Positions 52,044-62,566 are shown, counted from the stretch's first letter. The stretch: DNA of 64,000 nucleotides from Stutzerimonas azotifigens (GCF_013522725.1 NZ_JAAMRF010000001.1:248001-312000); one strand, 5' to 3'. Notes: generated by a model not told the origin, from the letters alone. Translations and numbers: made by a program.

Positions 52044-53393
52044 TTAGTGCTTATCCATTCCCAGTTTCTTTTCCAGGTAATGGATGTTCACGCCGCCCTT
52101 GCAGAACCCTGGGTCGCGCACCAGATCGCGGTGCAGCGGCACGTTGGTCTTGATCCCGTCGACGACGATCTCGTCCAGCGCGTTGCGCATGCGCTGCATC
52201 GCTTCCTCGCGGGTCGCCCCGTAGGTGATCAGCTTGCCGATCAGCGAGTCGTAGTTCGGCGGTACCGTGTAGCCACTGTACAGATGCGAGTCGACACGCA
52301 CGCCGTTGCCGCCCGGTGCATGGAAGTGCTTGACCTTGCCGGGGCTCGGCAGGAAGGTCGAAGGGTCCTCGGCGTTGATTCGGCATTCCACCGAGTGACC
52401 GCGGATGACCACGTCGCTCTGCTTGACCGAAAGCTTGTCACCGCCGGCGATGCGCAGCATTTCCTTGACGATGTCGACGCCCGTCACCATCTCGGTGACC
52501 GGGTGTTCGACCTGGACCCGCGTGTTCATCTCGATGAAGTAGAAGTTGCCGTCTTCATAGAGGAACTCGAAGGTGCCGGCGCCGCGATAGCCGATTTCGA
52601 CGCAAGCGTCGACGCAGCGCTTGAGTACTTCGGCGCGAGCCTTCTCGTCGATGAAGGGCGCAGGCGCTTCCTCGATGACCTTCTGGTGGCGACGCTGCAG
52701 CGAGCAGTCGCGGTCGCCGAGGTGGATCGCATTGCCCTGTCCGTCGGACAGTACCTGGACTTCCACATGACGCGGGTTGCCGAGGAATTTTTCCAGATAG
52801 ACCATCGGGTTGCCGAACGCGGCGCCGGCTTCGGTGCGGGTCAGCTTGGCCGACTTGATCAAATCTTCCTCGTGATGGACCACGCGCATGCCGCGTCCAC
52901 CGCCACCGCCTGCAGCCTTGATGATGACCGGATAGCCGACCTCACGCGCAATTGCCAGGGCAGCTTCCTCGTCTTCAGGCAGCGGGCCGTCGGATCCCGG
53001 AACGGTCGGCACGCCAGCTTTCTTCATCGCGTCCTTGGCCGATACCTTGTCGCCCATCAGGCGGATGGTGTCCGCCTTAGGGCCGACGAAGACGAAGCCG
53101 GATTTCTCGACCTGCTCGGCGAAATCGGCATTCTCGGCGAGAAAGCCGTAGCCCGGATGGATCGCGGTCGCGCCGGTCACTTCCGCCGCTGCGATGATCG
53201 CCGGGATGTGCAGGTACGAGTTGGTCGCAAGGGCTGGGCCGATGCACACCGACTCGTCTGCCAGCGCCAGATGCATGAGTTCACGGTCAGCCGTGGAGTG
53301 GACCGCGACCGTCTTGACGCCCAGTTCCTTGCATGCACGCAGGATTCGCAGGGCGATCTCGCCGCGGTTGGCGATCAGTACTTTTTCCAACAT
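52044..53393 (-). CDS. accC: Acetyl-CoA carboxylase, biotin carboxylase subunit
   Basis: ATP-grasp enzyme that carboxylates biotin on AccB, the first half-reaction of malonyl-CoA synthesis. The 449 residues begin [21 protein letters not shown]. They include the nucleotide loop [61 protein letters not shown] and [20 protein letters not shown] lies before the ATG at 53393; the frame upstream is short and unsupported. It follows accB directly, with 17 bases between them. Confidence 0.97.
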   Translation of the reverse strand: MLEKVLIANRGEIALRILRACKELGVKTVAVHSTADRELMHLALADESVCIGPALATNSYLHIPAIIAAAEVTGATAIHPGYGFLAENADFAEQVEKSGFVFVGPKADTIRLMGDKVSAKDAMKKAGVPTVPGSDGPLPEDEEAALAIAREVGYPVIIKAAGGGGGRGMRVVHHEEDLIKSAKLTRTEAGAAFGNPMVYLEKFLGNPRHVEVQVLSDGQGNAIHLGDRDCSLQRRHQKVIEEAPAPFIDEKARAEVLKRCVDACVEIGYRGAGTFEFLYEDGNFYFIEMNTRVQVEHPVTEMVTGVDIVKEMLRIAGGDKLSVKQSDVVIRGHSVECRINAEDPSTFLPSPGKVKHFHAPGGNGVRVDSHLYSGYTVPPNYDSLIGKLITYGATREEAMQRMRNALDEIVVDGIKTNVPLHRDLVRDPGFCKGGVNIHYLEKKLGMDKH

Positions 53394-53410
53394 CGCAGGC
53401 TCTCCGCGGT

Positions 53411-53863
53411 TCAAACGATGGTGAACAGCGGCTGGTCGTATTCGACCGGCTGACCATTCTCCGCAAGGATCGATTCGATGGTGCCGCTGGTTTCAGCCTC
53501 GATGTGGTTCATCATCTTCATGGCTTCGACGATGCAGAGGATGTCGCCTTTCTTGACGGTTTGGCCGACTTCGACGAAGTTCGCCGAGGTTGGCGAGGCG
53601 GCACGGTAGAAGGTGCCGACCATGGGCGAGCGCACCACGGTGCCGTTGAGCTGAGGGGCTGCCGGCGCTTCGGCCGATGCGGCGGCGGGTGCGGCGGCAA
53701 CCGGGGCCGGGGCGGGCGCCGGTGCGTACATCGGCTGCGACATCATCGGCTGCTTGCTGTGGCGGCTGATGCGCACCGATTCTTCACCTTCGTGGATCTC
53801 AAGCTCGTCGATGCCCGACTCTTCCAGCAGCTCGATCAGTTTTTTGACTTTGCGAATATCCAT
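53411..53863 (-). CDS. accB: Acetyl-CoA carboxylase biotin carboxyl carrier protein
   Basis: Carries the biotin moved between AccC and the carboxyltransferase. The 150 residues contain an N-terminal helical segment ([19 protein letters not shown]), an Ala/Pro-rich hinge (about 45-72) and the biotinyl domain with biotinylated Lys116 in EAMKMM. It is the upstream gene of accBC. Confidence 0.97.
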   Translation of the reverse strand: MDIRKVKKLIELLEESGIDELEIHEGEESVRISRHSKQPMMSQPMYAPAPAPAPVAAAPAAASAEAPAAPQLNGTVVRSPMVGTFYRAASPTSANFVEVGQTVKKGDILCIVEAMKMMNHIEAETSGTIESILAENGQPVEYDQPLFTIV

Positions 53864-53941
53864 GAAGCAGTGACTCCGGTGAGTTCAAAGGTTAGCAATC
53901 GTTTCCCGAGCGCCGCGGTGCGCAGTGCGCGTCGCGCTCGC

Positions 53942-54385
53942 TCAGGAAGTGGCGAGTTGTTCCAGGGCAGCCTCCAGGGCGAGCCGATAACCGCTGGCGC
54001 CGAGGCCGCAGATCACCCCTACCGCCACGTCGGAAAAGTAGGAGTGATGACGGAAGGGTTCACGCTTGTGCACGTTGGATAGGTGCACTTCGATGAATGG
54101 GATGCTCACCGCCAGCAATGCGTCACGTAACGCCACGCTTGTATGCGTGAATGCGGCGGGATTGATCAGAATGAAGTCCACGCCTTCGCCGCGCGCAGCG
54201 TGGATACGCTCGATCAATTCGTACTCGGCATTGGACTGCAGGTACAGCAGGTGATGACCCTGGTCGCGTGCGCGCTGCTCCAGATCCTGATTGATCTGTG
54301 CCAGGGTCACGGCGCCGTAGACGCCAGGCTCGCGGGTGCCGAGCATGTTCAGGTTGGGGCCGTGGAGGACCAGAATGGTGGCCAT
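53942..54385 (-). CDS. aroQ: Type II 3-dehydroquinate dehydratase
   Basis: Shikimate-pathway enzyme that makes 3-dehydroshikimate. The 147 residues match the small type II family: [21 protein letters not shown] with catalytic Tyr23, [26 protein letters not shown] sequence ([14 protein letters not shown]), and [17 protein letters not shown] with the catalytic His. It precedes accB in the same direction, the usual order aroQ-accB-accC. Confidence 0.96.
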   Translation of the reverse strand: MATILVLHGPNLNMLGTREPGVYGAVTLAQINQDLEQRARDQGHHLLYLQSNAEYELIERIHAARGEGVDFILINPAAFTHTSVALRDALLAVSIPFIEVHLSNVHKREPFRHHSYFSDVAVGVICGLGASGYRLALEAALEQLATS

Positions 54386-54447
54386 GGTGGTTCCTTGTTG
54401 TTCTGCTCGCCTGGCAGGCGCAGGGGCGCGGCCAGTGAAAGGGCAAA

Positions 54448-54476
54448 ACTATGCCCAAGCCGGCGCTGACTGTCCA
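54448..54476 (-). promoter_or_regulatory. Promoter of aroQ-accB-accC
   Basis: On the minus strand TGGACA (54476-54471), a 17-base spacer and CATAGT (54453-54448), about 60 bases before the aroQ ATG. Confidence 0.6.
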
Positions 54477-54533
54477 GTCGCTTACTGGATCGAAGTAAAT
54501 GGCAGCAATATGTCTGGAGATTGGCGCAATGAT

Positions 54534-56303
54534 CTATCGGGCGGCGTCGACCGCGCTCAGGCGCTCGGCAAATGCCGTTGCCTTGATCTCGCCAACGACG
54601 CGCGATCGCTCAAGCTCGCGACCCTGGCCATCGAAAAACAGGATTGCCGGTGGCCCGAACAGTCTGTAGCGGTCCAGCAGACGGCGCTGTTCGGCGTTGC
54701 TTTCGGTGATGTCGAAGCGCAGCAAGCGATAGCTCGCCAGCCGCGGTGCGATCTGCGGATCGGCAAAAACCTCGCGCTCGATGACCTTGCAGCTGATGCA
54801 CCAGTCGGCATACCAGTCGAGGATCACCGCCTGGCCGGCCGCGCTGGCCGCAGCCAGTTGGGCGTCGAGTTCGGCCGGGGTGGACAGGGTGTGCCAGCCT
54901 TCGGCTGCGGAGGCGGGCTGGCCGCTCTCGGCCATCCCCGTGCGGTGCAGCGGTCGGGTAGGATCGCTGGCCCCCTGCAGAGCGCCCACCCAGGCAGCAA
55001 GCGCATAAACCAGCAGCGCGAGCCCGAGCAGTTGAGCGAGCTTCGCGCGCGGGCTCTTGACGGTAAACTCGAGGGCGCCGAGAAACAGCGCGCTGCCCGC
55101 TGCGAGCAGACCCCAGAGGGCCAGCGCAATCGGGCCGGGCAACACGCGCTCGAGCATCCATACCGAGACCCCCAGCAACAGGACACCGAAGGTGTTGCGC
55201 ACCGCAATCATCCAGGGACCGCTTCTGGGCAGCATGGCCCCGCCGCCGGTGGCGAATACTACCAGCGGCGCGCCCATGCCCAGACCCAGCGCGAACAGCT
55301 GGACGCCGCCGCCCAGTGCATCACCGCTGGCGCTGATGTACAGCAGCGCACCGGCCAGGGGGGCCGAGACGCAGGGGGACACCAGCAGACTGGAGACTGC
55401 GCCCAGAATGGCCGCGCCGACGAATGAGCCGCCACGGGCATTGCCGGCCAGGCGATCGAGCGGACCGCTGAGAGCTTGCGGCAGGCGCAGTTCGAACAGG
55501 CCGAACATGGCGAGCGCGAACGCGACGAAGAACAGGGCGAAGGGCACCAGGACCCAGGGTGATTGCAGGCGCGCCTGCAGATTCAGCTCCGCGCCGAAGA
55601 CGCCCATCAGAGCGCCGAGAATGGCGAATCCCCCGGCCATGGTAAGCACATAGGTCAGGGCGAGCAGGAAACTGCGCATCCCGCCGATCTTGCCGCGCAG
55701 CACCAGCCCGGAAAGGATCGGCAGCATCGGCAGCACGCAAGGAGTGAATGTCAGGCCGACGCCTGCGAGGAAGAACAGCGCCACCGAGCGCCAGCTCAGG
55801 CTCGCCGTGCCGTCCGCGTTCGGATCGTCATCGGCGGGCTGTGCGCCATTGCCGAGGCTGAGCGTTTCGGTCTCGGGCGGATAGCACAGGCCTTTGTCGG
55901 CGCAGCCCTGGTAGCCGACCTGCAGCGTGAACGGCCTGTTTTGCGCGTTGGTGATCGGCAGCTGCACGTCGAGCACGCCGTAATAGACTTCCACGTCGCC
56001 GAAATACTCGTCGGTCTTGTGTACGCCCTCTGGCAAAACCGGCTCTCCCAGGGTCACGCCCTCGGTCGAGGTCGCGAAGTTGAGCCGGTGCCGGTAGAGG
56101 TAGTAGCCATCGGCGGCGACGAAGCGCAGGGTGATCTGCTCCGGGGCGGCTTCCACCAGCGTGAGCCGGAAGGCTTCGCGAACGGGCAGGAAGTCGGCGC
56201 TGTTGTTCAGGCCGCCAAGGGTCGGGCTCGGACGGCTGTCGAACAGCCCGGCGCTGGCGGGCAGCGCGATGATCAGGAGCAGCAGGCTCAGCAGGCGTCG
56301 CAT
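54534..56303 (-). CDS. dsbD: Thiol:disulfide interchange protein DsbD (DipZ)
   Basis: Membrane transporter of reducing power from cytoplasmic thioredoxin to periplasmic DsbC, DsbG and cytochrome c maturation proteins. The 589 residues form a signal peptide (to about 18), the periplasmic alpha domain with its Cys pair in YQGCADKGLCYPPE, eight membrane helices with TPCVLPM and VSPCVSAP, and a C-terminal thioredoxin-like domain with the C502-I-S-C505 pair (DWCISCK). All three redox cysteine pairs are present. Confidence 0.96.
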   Translation of the reverse strand: MRRLLSLLLLIIALPASAGLFDSRPSPTLGGLNNSADFLPVREAFRLTLVEAAPEQITLRFVAADGYYLYRHRLNFATSTEGVTLGEPVLPEGVHKTDEYFGDVEVYYGVLDVQLPITNAQNRPFTLQVGYQGCADKGLCYPPETETLSLGNGAQPADDDPNADGTASLSWRSVALFFLAGVGLTFTPCVLPMLPILSGLVLRGKIGGMRSFLLALTYVLTMAGGFAILGALMGVFGAELNLQARLQSPWVLVPFALFFVAFALAMFGLFELRLPQALSGPLDRLAGNARGGSFVGAAILGAVSSLLVSPCVSAPLAGALLYISASGDALGGGVQLFALGLGMGAPLVVFATGGGAMLPRSGPWMIAVRNTFGVLLLGVSVWMLERVLPGPIALALWGLLAAGSALFLGALEFTVKSPRAKLAQLLGLALLVYALAAWVGALQGASDPTRPLHRTGMAESGQPASAAEGWHTLSTPAELDAQLAAASAAGQAVILDWYADWCISCKVIEREVFADPQIAPRLASYRLLRFDITESNAEQRRLLDRYRLFGPPAILFFDGQGRELERSRVVGEIKATAFAERLSAVDAAR

Positions 56304-56363
56304 GGCGGTCTCGTTTCGGATGATCCGCCCATGATACCCGCCCGCTGCGTACGCTGCCTGGGC

Positions 56364-56696
56364 TTAACCGTCACAGGGGGTATCGTGCAGCCAGATGCTG
56401 CCGTCTTCCTCGGTGCTCGGGACGGCGGTGAGTCTTTCGCCGGCACAGGGGCCGGCCACGCATTCGCCCGATTCGATCAGAAACAGCGCACCATGGGTCG
56501 CGCATTGGATCAGGCTGCCGCTGTCGTCGAGAAAACGGTCGGCTTCCCATTCCAGTGGGATGCCCCGATGCGGGCAGCGATTGATATAGACATGGACCCG
56601 GCCGTCGCGGCGCACCGCCAGCAGCCGTTCACCCTGCCAGGCGAAGCCCCGGCTCTGGCCTTCCGGCAGCGCGGTCGTGGCGCATAGTCGTATCAT
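56364..56696 (-). CDS. Small Rieske [2Fe-2S] protein
   Basis: A 110-residue Rieske-fold protein with box I CPHRG and box II CATHG, plus the second-half motif GECVAGPC. It has no signal peptide, so it is cytoplasmic, and resembles the small ferredoxin-like Rieske proteins of dioxygenase systems and related redox roles. No oxygenase is nearby. A strong GGAGG lies before the ATG at 56696; the longer frame to 56873 would read through the divergent chaN-like promoter. The partner and role are unknown. Confidence 0.85.
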   Translation of the reverse strand: MIRLCATTALPEGQSRGFAWQGERLLAVRRDGRVHVYINRCPHRGIPLEWEADRFLDDSGSLIQCATHGALFLIESGECVAGPCAGERLTAVPSTEEDGSIWLHDTPCDG

Positions 56697-56826
56697 CGGG
56701 TCCTCCAGGCGTTGGCCGGGCATTATCCGCCGATGCCTGCGTTTGCCAAGGGTTGCCCCGAGGCTTGCCGGCACGATGTCGAAGGCTGGCGTCCCGCTGG
56801 CGGTTGAACTGAAGAGGAGGGTCAGG

Positions 56827-57705
56827 ATGCGTCTGCTGTGCTGCTGGATCATGATCATGCTGGGTGGCTGCAAGACGCTGGCGCCACTGCCCGAATGGCA
56901 AGGCAGCGAGGGGCGTGATCATCCGCAGCTCGGCGCGGTTATCGATCTGCGAAGTGGCGAGCACCTTCAGCCGGCGGAGCTGGTCGCTCGGTTGTCGCAG
57001 GCCGACCGGGTGCTGATTGGCGAACGCCACGACAATCCAGACCACCATGCGCTGCAGGTGTGGTTGCTGCAGGCGCTGGGGCAGGGCCGCGCGCCTGGCA
57101 GTCTGTTGCTGGAAATGCTCAACCCTGACCAGCAGGCTCGGGTAAGTCGAGCCCAGGCCGAGTTCCGGCGCGGCGAGTCCGTGGACCTGCCGTCGGCGCT
57201 GGGTTGGCAAGAAGGTTGGGACTGGTCGCTATACGGGCCGCTGGTGCGCTATGCCCTGGAGCAGCCATACCCGTTGCTGGCTGCCAACCTGGATCGCGAG
57301 GAGATCGTCGAGCTCTATCGCAGCGGCGCGGCGCTCGAAGGGAGAGCGTCAACGGCTCAAGCACCGCGGCAGATGTTGCTCGCGCAGATCGCCGAGTCGC
57401 ACTGCGGCATGCTGCCCGAATCACAGCTGCCGGCGATGCTGGCGGTGCAGCAGCACCGCGACCGGCGCATGGCCGAGCGGTTGCTCGAGGCGCCGAGCCC
57501 GGCGGTACTGATCGCTGGCGCCTTCCATGTGCGCCGTGACCTGGGCGTTCCGCTGCATCTGGACGACCTGCAGGCCCTGGGTGAAAGCCGGGTGCTGATG
57601 CTGGCTGAAGCAGGGGAGGCGATCAGCGCGCAACAGGCGGATTTCGTCTGGTTCACGCCAGCGCCGCCAGCGCAGGACCACTGTGCCTCCTTTCGAAAAG
57701 GCTGA
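56827..57705 (+). CDS. ChaN-family heme-binding lipoprotein
   Basis: A 292-residue lipoprotein with a lipobox ending at Cys15 (LGGC). The domain resembles ChaN (DUF399): ADRVLIGERHDNPDHHALQ, LLLEMLNPDQQARV, YPLLAANLDREEIV, and HRDRRMAERLLEAPSPAVLIAGAFHVRRDLGVP. ChaN of Campylobacter binds heme and is linked to iron uptake. GAGGAGGG precedes the ATG at 56827. It is divergent from the Rieske gene with about 130 bases between them. Confidence 0.85.
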   Translation: MRLLCCWIMIMLGGCKTLAPLPEWQGSEGRDHPQLGAVIDLRSGEHLQPAELVARLSQADRVLIGERHDNPDHHALQVWLLQALGQGRAPGSLLLEMLNPDQQARVSRAQAEFRRGESVDLPSALGWQEGWDWSLYGPLVRYALEQPYPLLAANLDREEIVELYRSGAALEGRASTAQAPRQMLLAQIAESHCGMLPESQLPAMLAVQQHRDRRMAERLLEAPSPAVLIAGAFHVRRDLGVPLHLDDLQALGESRVLMLAEAGEAISAQQADFVWFTPAPPAQDHCASFRKG

Positions 57706-57725
57706 CAGCTCAGGTACCTGCAGGC

Positions 57726-57762
57726 ACAAAAAAGCCAGGGCAGAGGCGCTGTCCTGGCTTGC
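57726..57762 (-). terminator. Intrinsic terminator of pgi
   Basis: Stem AAGCCAGG and CCTGGCTT (57732-57739, 57753-57760) followed on the minus strand by six T. It also serves as the end of the convergent ChaN-type gene. Confidence 0.85.
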
Positions 57763-57778
57763 TGTGTCACGTGCATCA

Positions 57779-59443
57779 TCAGCCGCGATGGCGGCCCCGG
57801 AAGTAATCGACCAGGCCCTGGGTCGAGGCGTCTTCGGCCGGAGGGGAGTCGTAGCCAGTCAGTCGATTGTAGACGGCCTTGCCCAGTTCCTTGCCGAGTT
57901 CCACGCCCCACTGGTCGAAGGAGTTGATGCCCCAGATCACGCCCTGGACGAATACCTTGTGCTCGTACAGCGCGATCAGCGCGCCCAGGCGCCCAGGGCT
58001 GATGGTTTCCATCACCACCGTGTTGCTGGGGCGATTGCCGGGGATCACCTTGTGCGGCGCCAAGCGCTGCACTTCGGCTTCGTCCAGCCCCTTGGCGCGC
58101 AGTTCGGCTTCCGCTTCGGTGCGGCTCTTGCCGAGCATCAGCGCCTGGCTCTGGGACAGGCAGTTGGCGTACAGCCACTCGTGGTGGTCGGCGACCGGGT
58201 TGTGGCTGACCACCGGGACGATGAAGTCCGCCGGAATCAACGGAGTGCCCTGGTGTAGCAGCTGGTGATAGGCATGCTGCCCGTTCGCGCCGACACCGCC
58301 CCAGATCACCGGACCCGTGTTGCACGAAACTGGCGTGCCGTCCTGGCGGACGCTCTTGCCGTTGGACTCCATGTCCATCTGCTGCAGATGCTTGACGAAG
58401 TTGCGCAGGTAATGGTCGTACGGCAGGAAGGCGTAGCTCTGCGCACCCCAGAAGTTGTGATACCAGACCCCGAGCATTGCCAGCAGCACCGGCATGTTGC
58501 GTTCGAACGGCTCGTTCTGGAAATGGCAATCCATGCTGTAGGCGCCGGAGAGCAGGTCCTTGAAGTTGGACATGCCGATTGCCAGCGCGATGGGCAGACC
58601 GATGGCCGACCATAGGGAGTAGCGGCCGCCGACCCAGTCCCACATGGGGAAGATGTTCTTTTCACGGATGCCGAAATCGATGGCGGCCTGCTTGTTGCTC
58701 GTCACGGCGATGAAGTGCCGGTAGAGCTTTTCCTCGGTACCGCCCTTGCCGAGGTACCAGGTGCGCGCGGCCTGGGCGTTCTTCAGCGTTTCCAGGGTGC
58801 CGAAGGTCTTGCTGGAAATGATGAACAGGGTGGTCTCGACGTTCAGCTTGGCGGTCACCTCGCGGAACTCGCTGCCATCGATGTTGGCCAGGTAATGAGT
58901 GCGAACGCCATGCTGGGTGAACGGCAGCAGCGCTTCGGAAACCAGCTGCGGGCCGAGGAACGAGCCGCCGATGCCGATGTTCACCACGTCGGTGATGGTC
59001 TTGTCGCTGAAGCCGCGCCAGAGATTGTTGTGGATGCGGCTGACGATGTCCGTCATCTGCGCCAGCGCCGTGTGAACGTCGCGCATGATGTTCTGTCCGT
59101 TCACCATCACGCTTTCGCCCATGGGACGACGCAGTGCGGTGTGAAGAGCCGGGCGCTGTTCCGAAGCGTTGACGGGCTCGCCGGTCATCATTGCCCGCGT
59201 GGCCTGTTCGACACCCGCTTCGCGCGCCAGGTTGAACAGCAGGCTCAGCGTTTCGGGCGTGACCAGGTTCTTCGAGTAGTCGAGGAACAGGCCACAAGCC
59301 GATACGGACATGGATTCGAAGCGCTTGGGATCGGTGGCGAAAGCATCGCGCATGCTGAAGTTCTGCATGGCCAGGCGGTGATCGCCCAAGGCTTTCCAGG
59401 ACGACAGGTCAGTGACATCAAGGGGATTCTGGTAATGCGTCAT
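57779..59443 (-). CDS. pgi: Glucose-6-phosphate isomerase
   Basis: Glycolytic and gluconeogenic enzyme that interconverts glucose-6-phosphate and fructose-6-phosphate. The 554 residues, the usual length, include the signatures [39 protein letters not shown] and [13 protein letters not shown]. The ATG at 59443 restores the family start [10 protein letters not shown]; an upstream ATG at 59482 adds 13 residues and has only a closely spaced GGAG. It lies upstream of nothing on its strand except the panD gap, and may have its own promoter in 59444-59713. Confidence 0.95.
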   Translation of the reverse strand: MTHYQNPLDVTDLSSWKALGDHRLAMQNFSMRDAFATDPKRFESMSVSACGLFLDYSKNLVTPETLSLLFNLAREAGVEQATRAMMTGEPVNASEQRPALHTALRRPMGESVMVNGQNIMRDVHTALAQMTDIVSRIHNNLWRGFSDKTITDVVNIGIGGSFLGPQLVSEALLPFTQHGVRTHYLANIDGSEFREVTAKLNVETTLFIISSKTFGTLETLKNAQAARTWYLGKGGTEEKLYRHFIAVTSNKQAAIDFGIREKNIFPMWDWVGGRYSLWSAIGLPIALAIGMSNFKDLLSGAYSMDCHFQNEPFERNMPVLLAMLGVWYHNFWGAQSYAFLPYDHYLRNFVKHLQQMDMESNGKSVRQDGTPVSCNTGPVIWGGVGANGQHAYHQLLHQGTPLIPADFIVPVVSHNPVADHHEWLYANCLSQSQALMLGKSRTEAEAELRAKGLDEAEVQRLAPHKVIPGNRPSNTVVMETISPGRLGALIALYEHKVFVQGVIWGINSFDQWGVELGKELGKAVYNRLTGYDSPPAEDASTQGLVDYFRGRHRG

Positions 59444-59713
59444 GGTAGTGCGGCTTCCTTTGCATGACAGACCGTTGATCATGGGCTCCTGGCGACACCG
59501 TGCTGGCGCCGCCGCATTGCGGCCTGGTGTGTGCTGGCACGCCAGGCACTCTTCCTGAATGCATCAGGCGCGAACCGACCCAGCACTGCCGGACCGGCGA
59601 AGGGCGCATCCTGCACCCAGCGAGACTGCTCTCAGACATGCAAAAAGCCCGATACGTTCCTGCGGGTCTGCAAACTCTGCTGGAACCGACGCTTTGCCGC
59701 TGCCCTGGCCTCA
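59444..59713. other. Intergenic region between pgi and the panD terminator
   Basis: No supported gene; the small plus-strand frames do not resemble proteins. The region is rich in G/C hairpins, for example GCCTGG with CCAGGC about 14 bases apart near 59521-59555. It presumably contains the minus-strand pgi promoter, which I could not define. Confidence 0.5.
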
Positions 59714-59750
59714 AACGAAAAGCCCGGAACGTCGAAAACGGCCCGGGCTT
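59714..59750 (-). terminator. Likely terminator of panD
   Basis: AAGCCCGG (59720-59727) and CCGGGCTT (59743-59750) form an 8-bp stem. The T-run on the minus strand is short (TTTTCGTTTG), so termination may be weak. Confidence 0.5.
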
Positions 59751-59775
59751 GGTGCTGCTCATCGGTCGCGGCCGT

Positions 59776-60156
59776 TCAGGCCACCTGTACCGGAATGGCG
59801 TTACTAGTGTGGCTCAAGTCGCCGTCGGCGCCGATGTACAGCACGTGAGGCTTGAAGTTGGCCAGCTCGGCTTCGCTGTAGTGCGCGTATGCGCAGATGA
59901 TCAGACGATGCCCGACGCCGGCCTTGTGTGCGGCAGCGCCGTTGACCGAAATGATCTTCGAGCCTTCCTCGCCGCGGATCGCATAGGTGGTGAAGCGTTC
60001 GCCGTTGTCGACGTTGTAGATCTGGATCTGCTCGTACTCGCGGATACCGGCCAGGTCCAGCCAGTCCCCGTCGATGGCGCAGGAGCCTTCGTAATCGAGC
60101 ACGGAATGGGTCACCACGGCGCGGTGCAGTTTGGCCTTGAGCATGATGGCGTGCAT
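59776..60156 (-). CDS. panD: Aspartate 1-decarboxylase
   Basis: Makes beta-alanine for pantothenate. The 126-residue proenzyme cleaves itself between Gly24 and Ser25 (YEGSCAID) to produce the pyruvoyl group. Other family motifs are [30 protein letters not shown] and the C-terminal part. It is the last gene of the panB-panC-panD run; a 72-base gap separates it from panC. Confidence 0.97.
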   Translation of the reverse strand: MHAIMLKAKLHRAVVTHSVLDYEGSCAIDGDWLDLAGIREYEQIQIYNVDNGERFTTYAIRGEEGSKIISVNGAAAHKAGVGHRLIICAYAHYSEAELANFKPHVLYIGADGDLSHTSNAIPVQVA

Positions 60157-60228
60157 GTCGGTTCTCCGTGGGGCAGGGCGGCGCAGAGTGTGCCCGATGC
60201 CCCGTTGGTGATCAAGGTTACAGGCGAG

Positions 60229-61086
60229 TCAGGAAGGGCGCCGCTCGATTACCAGGTTGTCTAGCAGGCGGGTCTTGCCAAGATAGGCTGCAACCACTAT
60301 CAACAGGCGATCGGAGCTGGCCCGAGGTTCGCCGAGGGTATCGGCGTCGCGTATCTCCAGGTAGTCGGGGCGCAGCCCTGCAGCTTGCAGTTCGCTCAGG
60401 CCTTGGTCGACCAGCGTCTGGTGGTCCTCGCGCCCGGCTTCGATCGCCTGGCCGAGCCGTTGCAGCGTTCGATAGATGGCTGGGGCGGTGGTGCGTTCCT
60501 GCTCGGTCAGGTAACCGTTGCGTGAAGACAGGGCCAAACCATCCTCGGCGCGGGCGGTGGGTTGGCCGATGATCTGCACGGGAATATTGAGGTCGCGCAC
60601 CATCGTGCGAATCACCGCCAGCTGCTGGTAATCCTTTTGGCCAAACACCGCGACATCCGGCTGCACCATGTTGAACAGCTTGCTCACCACGGTCGAAACG
60701 CCGTCGAAGTGGCCCGGCCGGCTGGCGCCACAGAGCCCTTCGGAAACCGCCGGCACGCTGACGACTGTCTGCAGCGTCATGCCGTCGGGATACATTTCTT
60801 CGACCGACGGGGCGAACAGCAGGTCGCAACCGGCTTGTTCGAGCTTTTCCTGATCCGCCGCGAGGGTGCGCGGATAGGTGGCCAGGTCTTCATTGGGGCC
60901 GAACTGCAGTGGGTTGACGAAGATGCTCGCGACCACGAATCCGCACTGCTGGCGGGCGCGCTCGATCAGGGAAATATGGCCCATGTGGAGGTTGCCCATG
61001 GTCGGCACGAAGCCGATCGAGGCCCCGTTGCGCCGGCCTTGGCCGACTGCTTCACGCAGCTCGGCTACGCTGTGCACCGTCTTCAT
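60229..61086 (-). CDS. panC: Pantothenate synthetase
   Basis: ATP-dependent ligase that joins pantoate and beta-alanine through a pantoyl-adenylate. The 285 residues begin [16 protein letters not shown]. The nucleotide-binding HIGH-like motif is [15 protein letters not shown], followed by [17 protein letters not shown], the [12 protein letters not shown] region and the KMSKS-like [10 protein letters not shown]. The start at 61086 overlaps the panB stop as ATGA. Confidence 0.97.
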   Translation of the reverse strand: MKTVHSVAELREAVGQGRRNGASIGFVPTMGNLHMGHISLIERARQQCGFVVASIFVNPLQFGPNEDLATYPRTLAADQEKLEQAGCDLLFAPSVEEMYPDGMTLQTVVSVPAVSEGLCGASRPGHFDGVSTVVSKLFNMVQPDVAVFGQKDYQQLAVIRTMVRDLNIPVQIIGQPTARAEDGLALSSRNGYLTEQERTTAPAIYRTLQRLGQAIEAGREDHQTLVDQGLSELQAAGLRPDYLEIRDADTLGEPRASSDRLLIVVAAYLGKTRLLDNLVIERRPS

Positions 61087-61883
61087 GCGGAAAACCCATG
61101 TTCGGCTGCGGGAAATTCCGCCGCCTTGACTGCCTGGACGTAACCGGCGATGGCCGAGGCGACGTCGCCATGCTCCTGCATGAAGTTCTTGACGAACTTC
61201 GGCGAGCGACCGGTCAGCGACAGGCCGAGCATGTCGTGCAGAACCAGCACCTGGCCGTCGGTGGCGCTGCCGGCGCCGATGCCGATCACTGGGATGGCGA
61301 CCGCCTGGGTGATGCGCGCGGCGAGCTCGCTGGGTACGCATTCGAGCAGCAGCATCGCTGCCCCGGCCTGCTCCAGCGCCTTGGCGTCGTCGAGCATCTT
61401 CTGCGCCTGAGCGTCCTGACGACCCTGCACCTTGTAGCCGCCGAACAGGTTGACTGCCTGGGGGGTCAGGCCCAGGTGGGCGCAAACGGGAATCCCACGC
61501 TCGGCCAGCAGGCTGATGGCTTCGGCCAGCCAGGCGGCGCCTTCGAGCTTGATCATGTGCGCGCCGGCTTGCATCAGCACGGCGGAATTGTTCAACGTCT
61601 GTTCGGTGGTGGCGTTGGCCATGAACGGCAGGTCGGCGACGATCATCGCTCCGCGGTTGCCGCGCTTGACGCAGGCGGTGTGGTAGGCCATCTCCGCGAC
61701 GGTCACGGGCAGGGTGCTGTCATGACCCTGCAGGACCATGCCCAGTGAGTCGCCGATCAACAGCATTTCCACGCCCGCCTCGCTGGCGGTCTTGGCGAAG
61801 GTGGCGTCATAGCAGGTGAGCATGGCGATCTTTTCGCCTCTCTGCTTGAGCCCTTGCAACGTGGTCAGGGTTACGTCTGGCAT
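61083..61883 (-). CDS. panB: 3-methyl-2-oxobutanoate hydroxymethyltransferase
   Basis: First enzyme of pantothenate synthesis; adds a hydroxymethyl group from methylenetetrahydrofolate to ketoisovalerate. The 266-residue TIM-barrel product begins [30 protein letters not shown], with [46 protein letters not shown] and [28 protein letters not shown] lies before the ATG. Confidence 0.97.
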   Translation of the reverse strand: MPDVTLTTLQGLKQRGEKIAMLTCYDATFAKTASEAGVEMLLIGDSLGMVLQGHDSTLPVTVAEMAYHTACVKRGNRGAMIVADLPFMANATTEQTLNNSAVLMQAGAHMIKLEGAAWLAEAISLLAERGIPVCAHLGLTPQAVNLFGGYKVQGRQDAQAQKMLDDAKALEQAGAAMLLLECVPSELAARITQAVAIPVIGIGAGSATDGQVLVLHDMLGLSLTGRSPKFVKNFMQEHGDVASAIAGYVQAVKAAEFPAAEHGFSA

Positions 61884-61994
61884 GGCGCCGTCCTCTGTGG
61901 AGGCCCTTGGTCGGGGGATCGAATGTTGGCATCTGCTGCGTCACAGTGCAGGTTCGGGCGTTACGCCCCAAGACGATGCGTTACCGGGAGGGCG

Positions 61995-62026
61995 CTTATA
62001 GTCCCGATGGGAACAGGCGAAGTCAA
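61995..62026 (-). promoter_or_regulatory. Possible panB promoter
   Basis: On the minus strand TTGACT (62026-62021) and TATAAG (62000-61995) are near-consensus boxes, but the spacer is 20 bases, three more than ideal. An activator or a shifted -10 might be involved. Confidence 0.35.
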
Positions 62027-62030
62027 TCGC

Positions 62031-62051
62031 GACTGTTACCTGACTGTTACC
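62031..62051. repeat. Tandem 11-bp direct repeat at the end of folK
   Basis: GACTGTTACC occurs at 62031-62040 and 62042-62051, one helical turn apart, directly upstream of the possible panB -35 box and spanning the folK stop codon. Confidence 0.65.
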
Positions 62052-62565
62052 GAGGCTCGCCAGGAGGGAGCGGAACGCTGTCCTCGAGCCGCTCGAGACC
62101 GACGAATGGGCACTCGGCAAGCAACTGCGCAAGGCTCCGGCCGTCTGGCAGGCGCAGGTCGGTCGGGGCGACATCGGCCAGTGGGTAGAGCACGAAGGCG
62201 CGGGCGTGCAGGTGATAGTGCGGGACCTGCAGCCGCGGCTCTGCGATCTGTCGGTCACCGAACAGGAGAATGTCCAGGTCCAGCGTGCGCGGCCCCCAGC
62301 GTTCGGCCTTGCGTTCGCGACCCTGGGTCAGTTCGATCTGTTGCAGGGCATCGAGCAGGGCCAACGGCTCCAGTGCGGTGGCCAGCGCGGCGACAGCATT
62401 GACGTAACGCGGCTGATCGGGCGGGCCGAGGGGATCGCTGGCATAGAAGGGCGAGACGGCCAGCAGGGTCGACTGCTCCAGTGCGGCGATAGCCAGCAGT
62501 GCCTCGCGCAGCTGGCACCCGGGCTCGGCCAGGTTGCTGCCCAGGCCGACGTAGGCCGTTTCCAT
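62047..62565 (-). CDS. folK: 6-hydroxymethyl-7,8-dihydropterin pyrophosphokinase
   Basis: Folate pathway kinase. The 172 residues begin METAYVGLGSNLAEPGCQLREAL and contain FYASDPLGPPDQPRYVNAV and the HPPK signature RWGPRTLDLDILLFGD with the catalytic acidic residues. The ATG at 62565 is two bases after the pcnB stop, so the two are translationally linked; the frame extending to 62649 is pcnB sequence in another frame. Confidence 0.96.
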   Translation of the reverse strand: METAYVGLGSNLAEPGCQLREALLAIAALEQSTLLAVSPFYASDPLGPPDQPRYVNAVAALATALEPLALLDALQQIELTQGRERKAERWGPRTLDLDILLFGDRQIAEPRLQVPHYHLHARAFVLYPLADVAPTDLRLPDGRSLAQLLAECPFVGLERLEDSVPLPPGEPR

Positions 62566-62566
62566 C

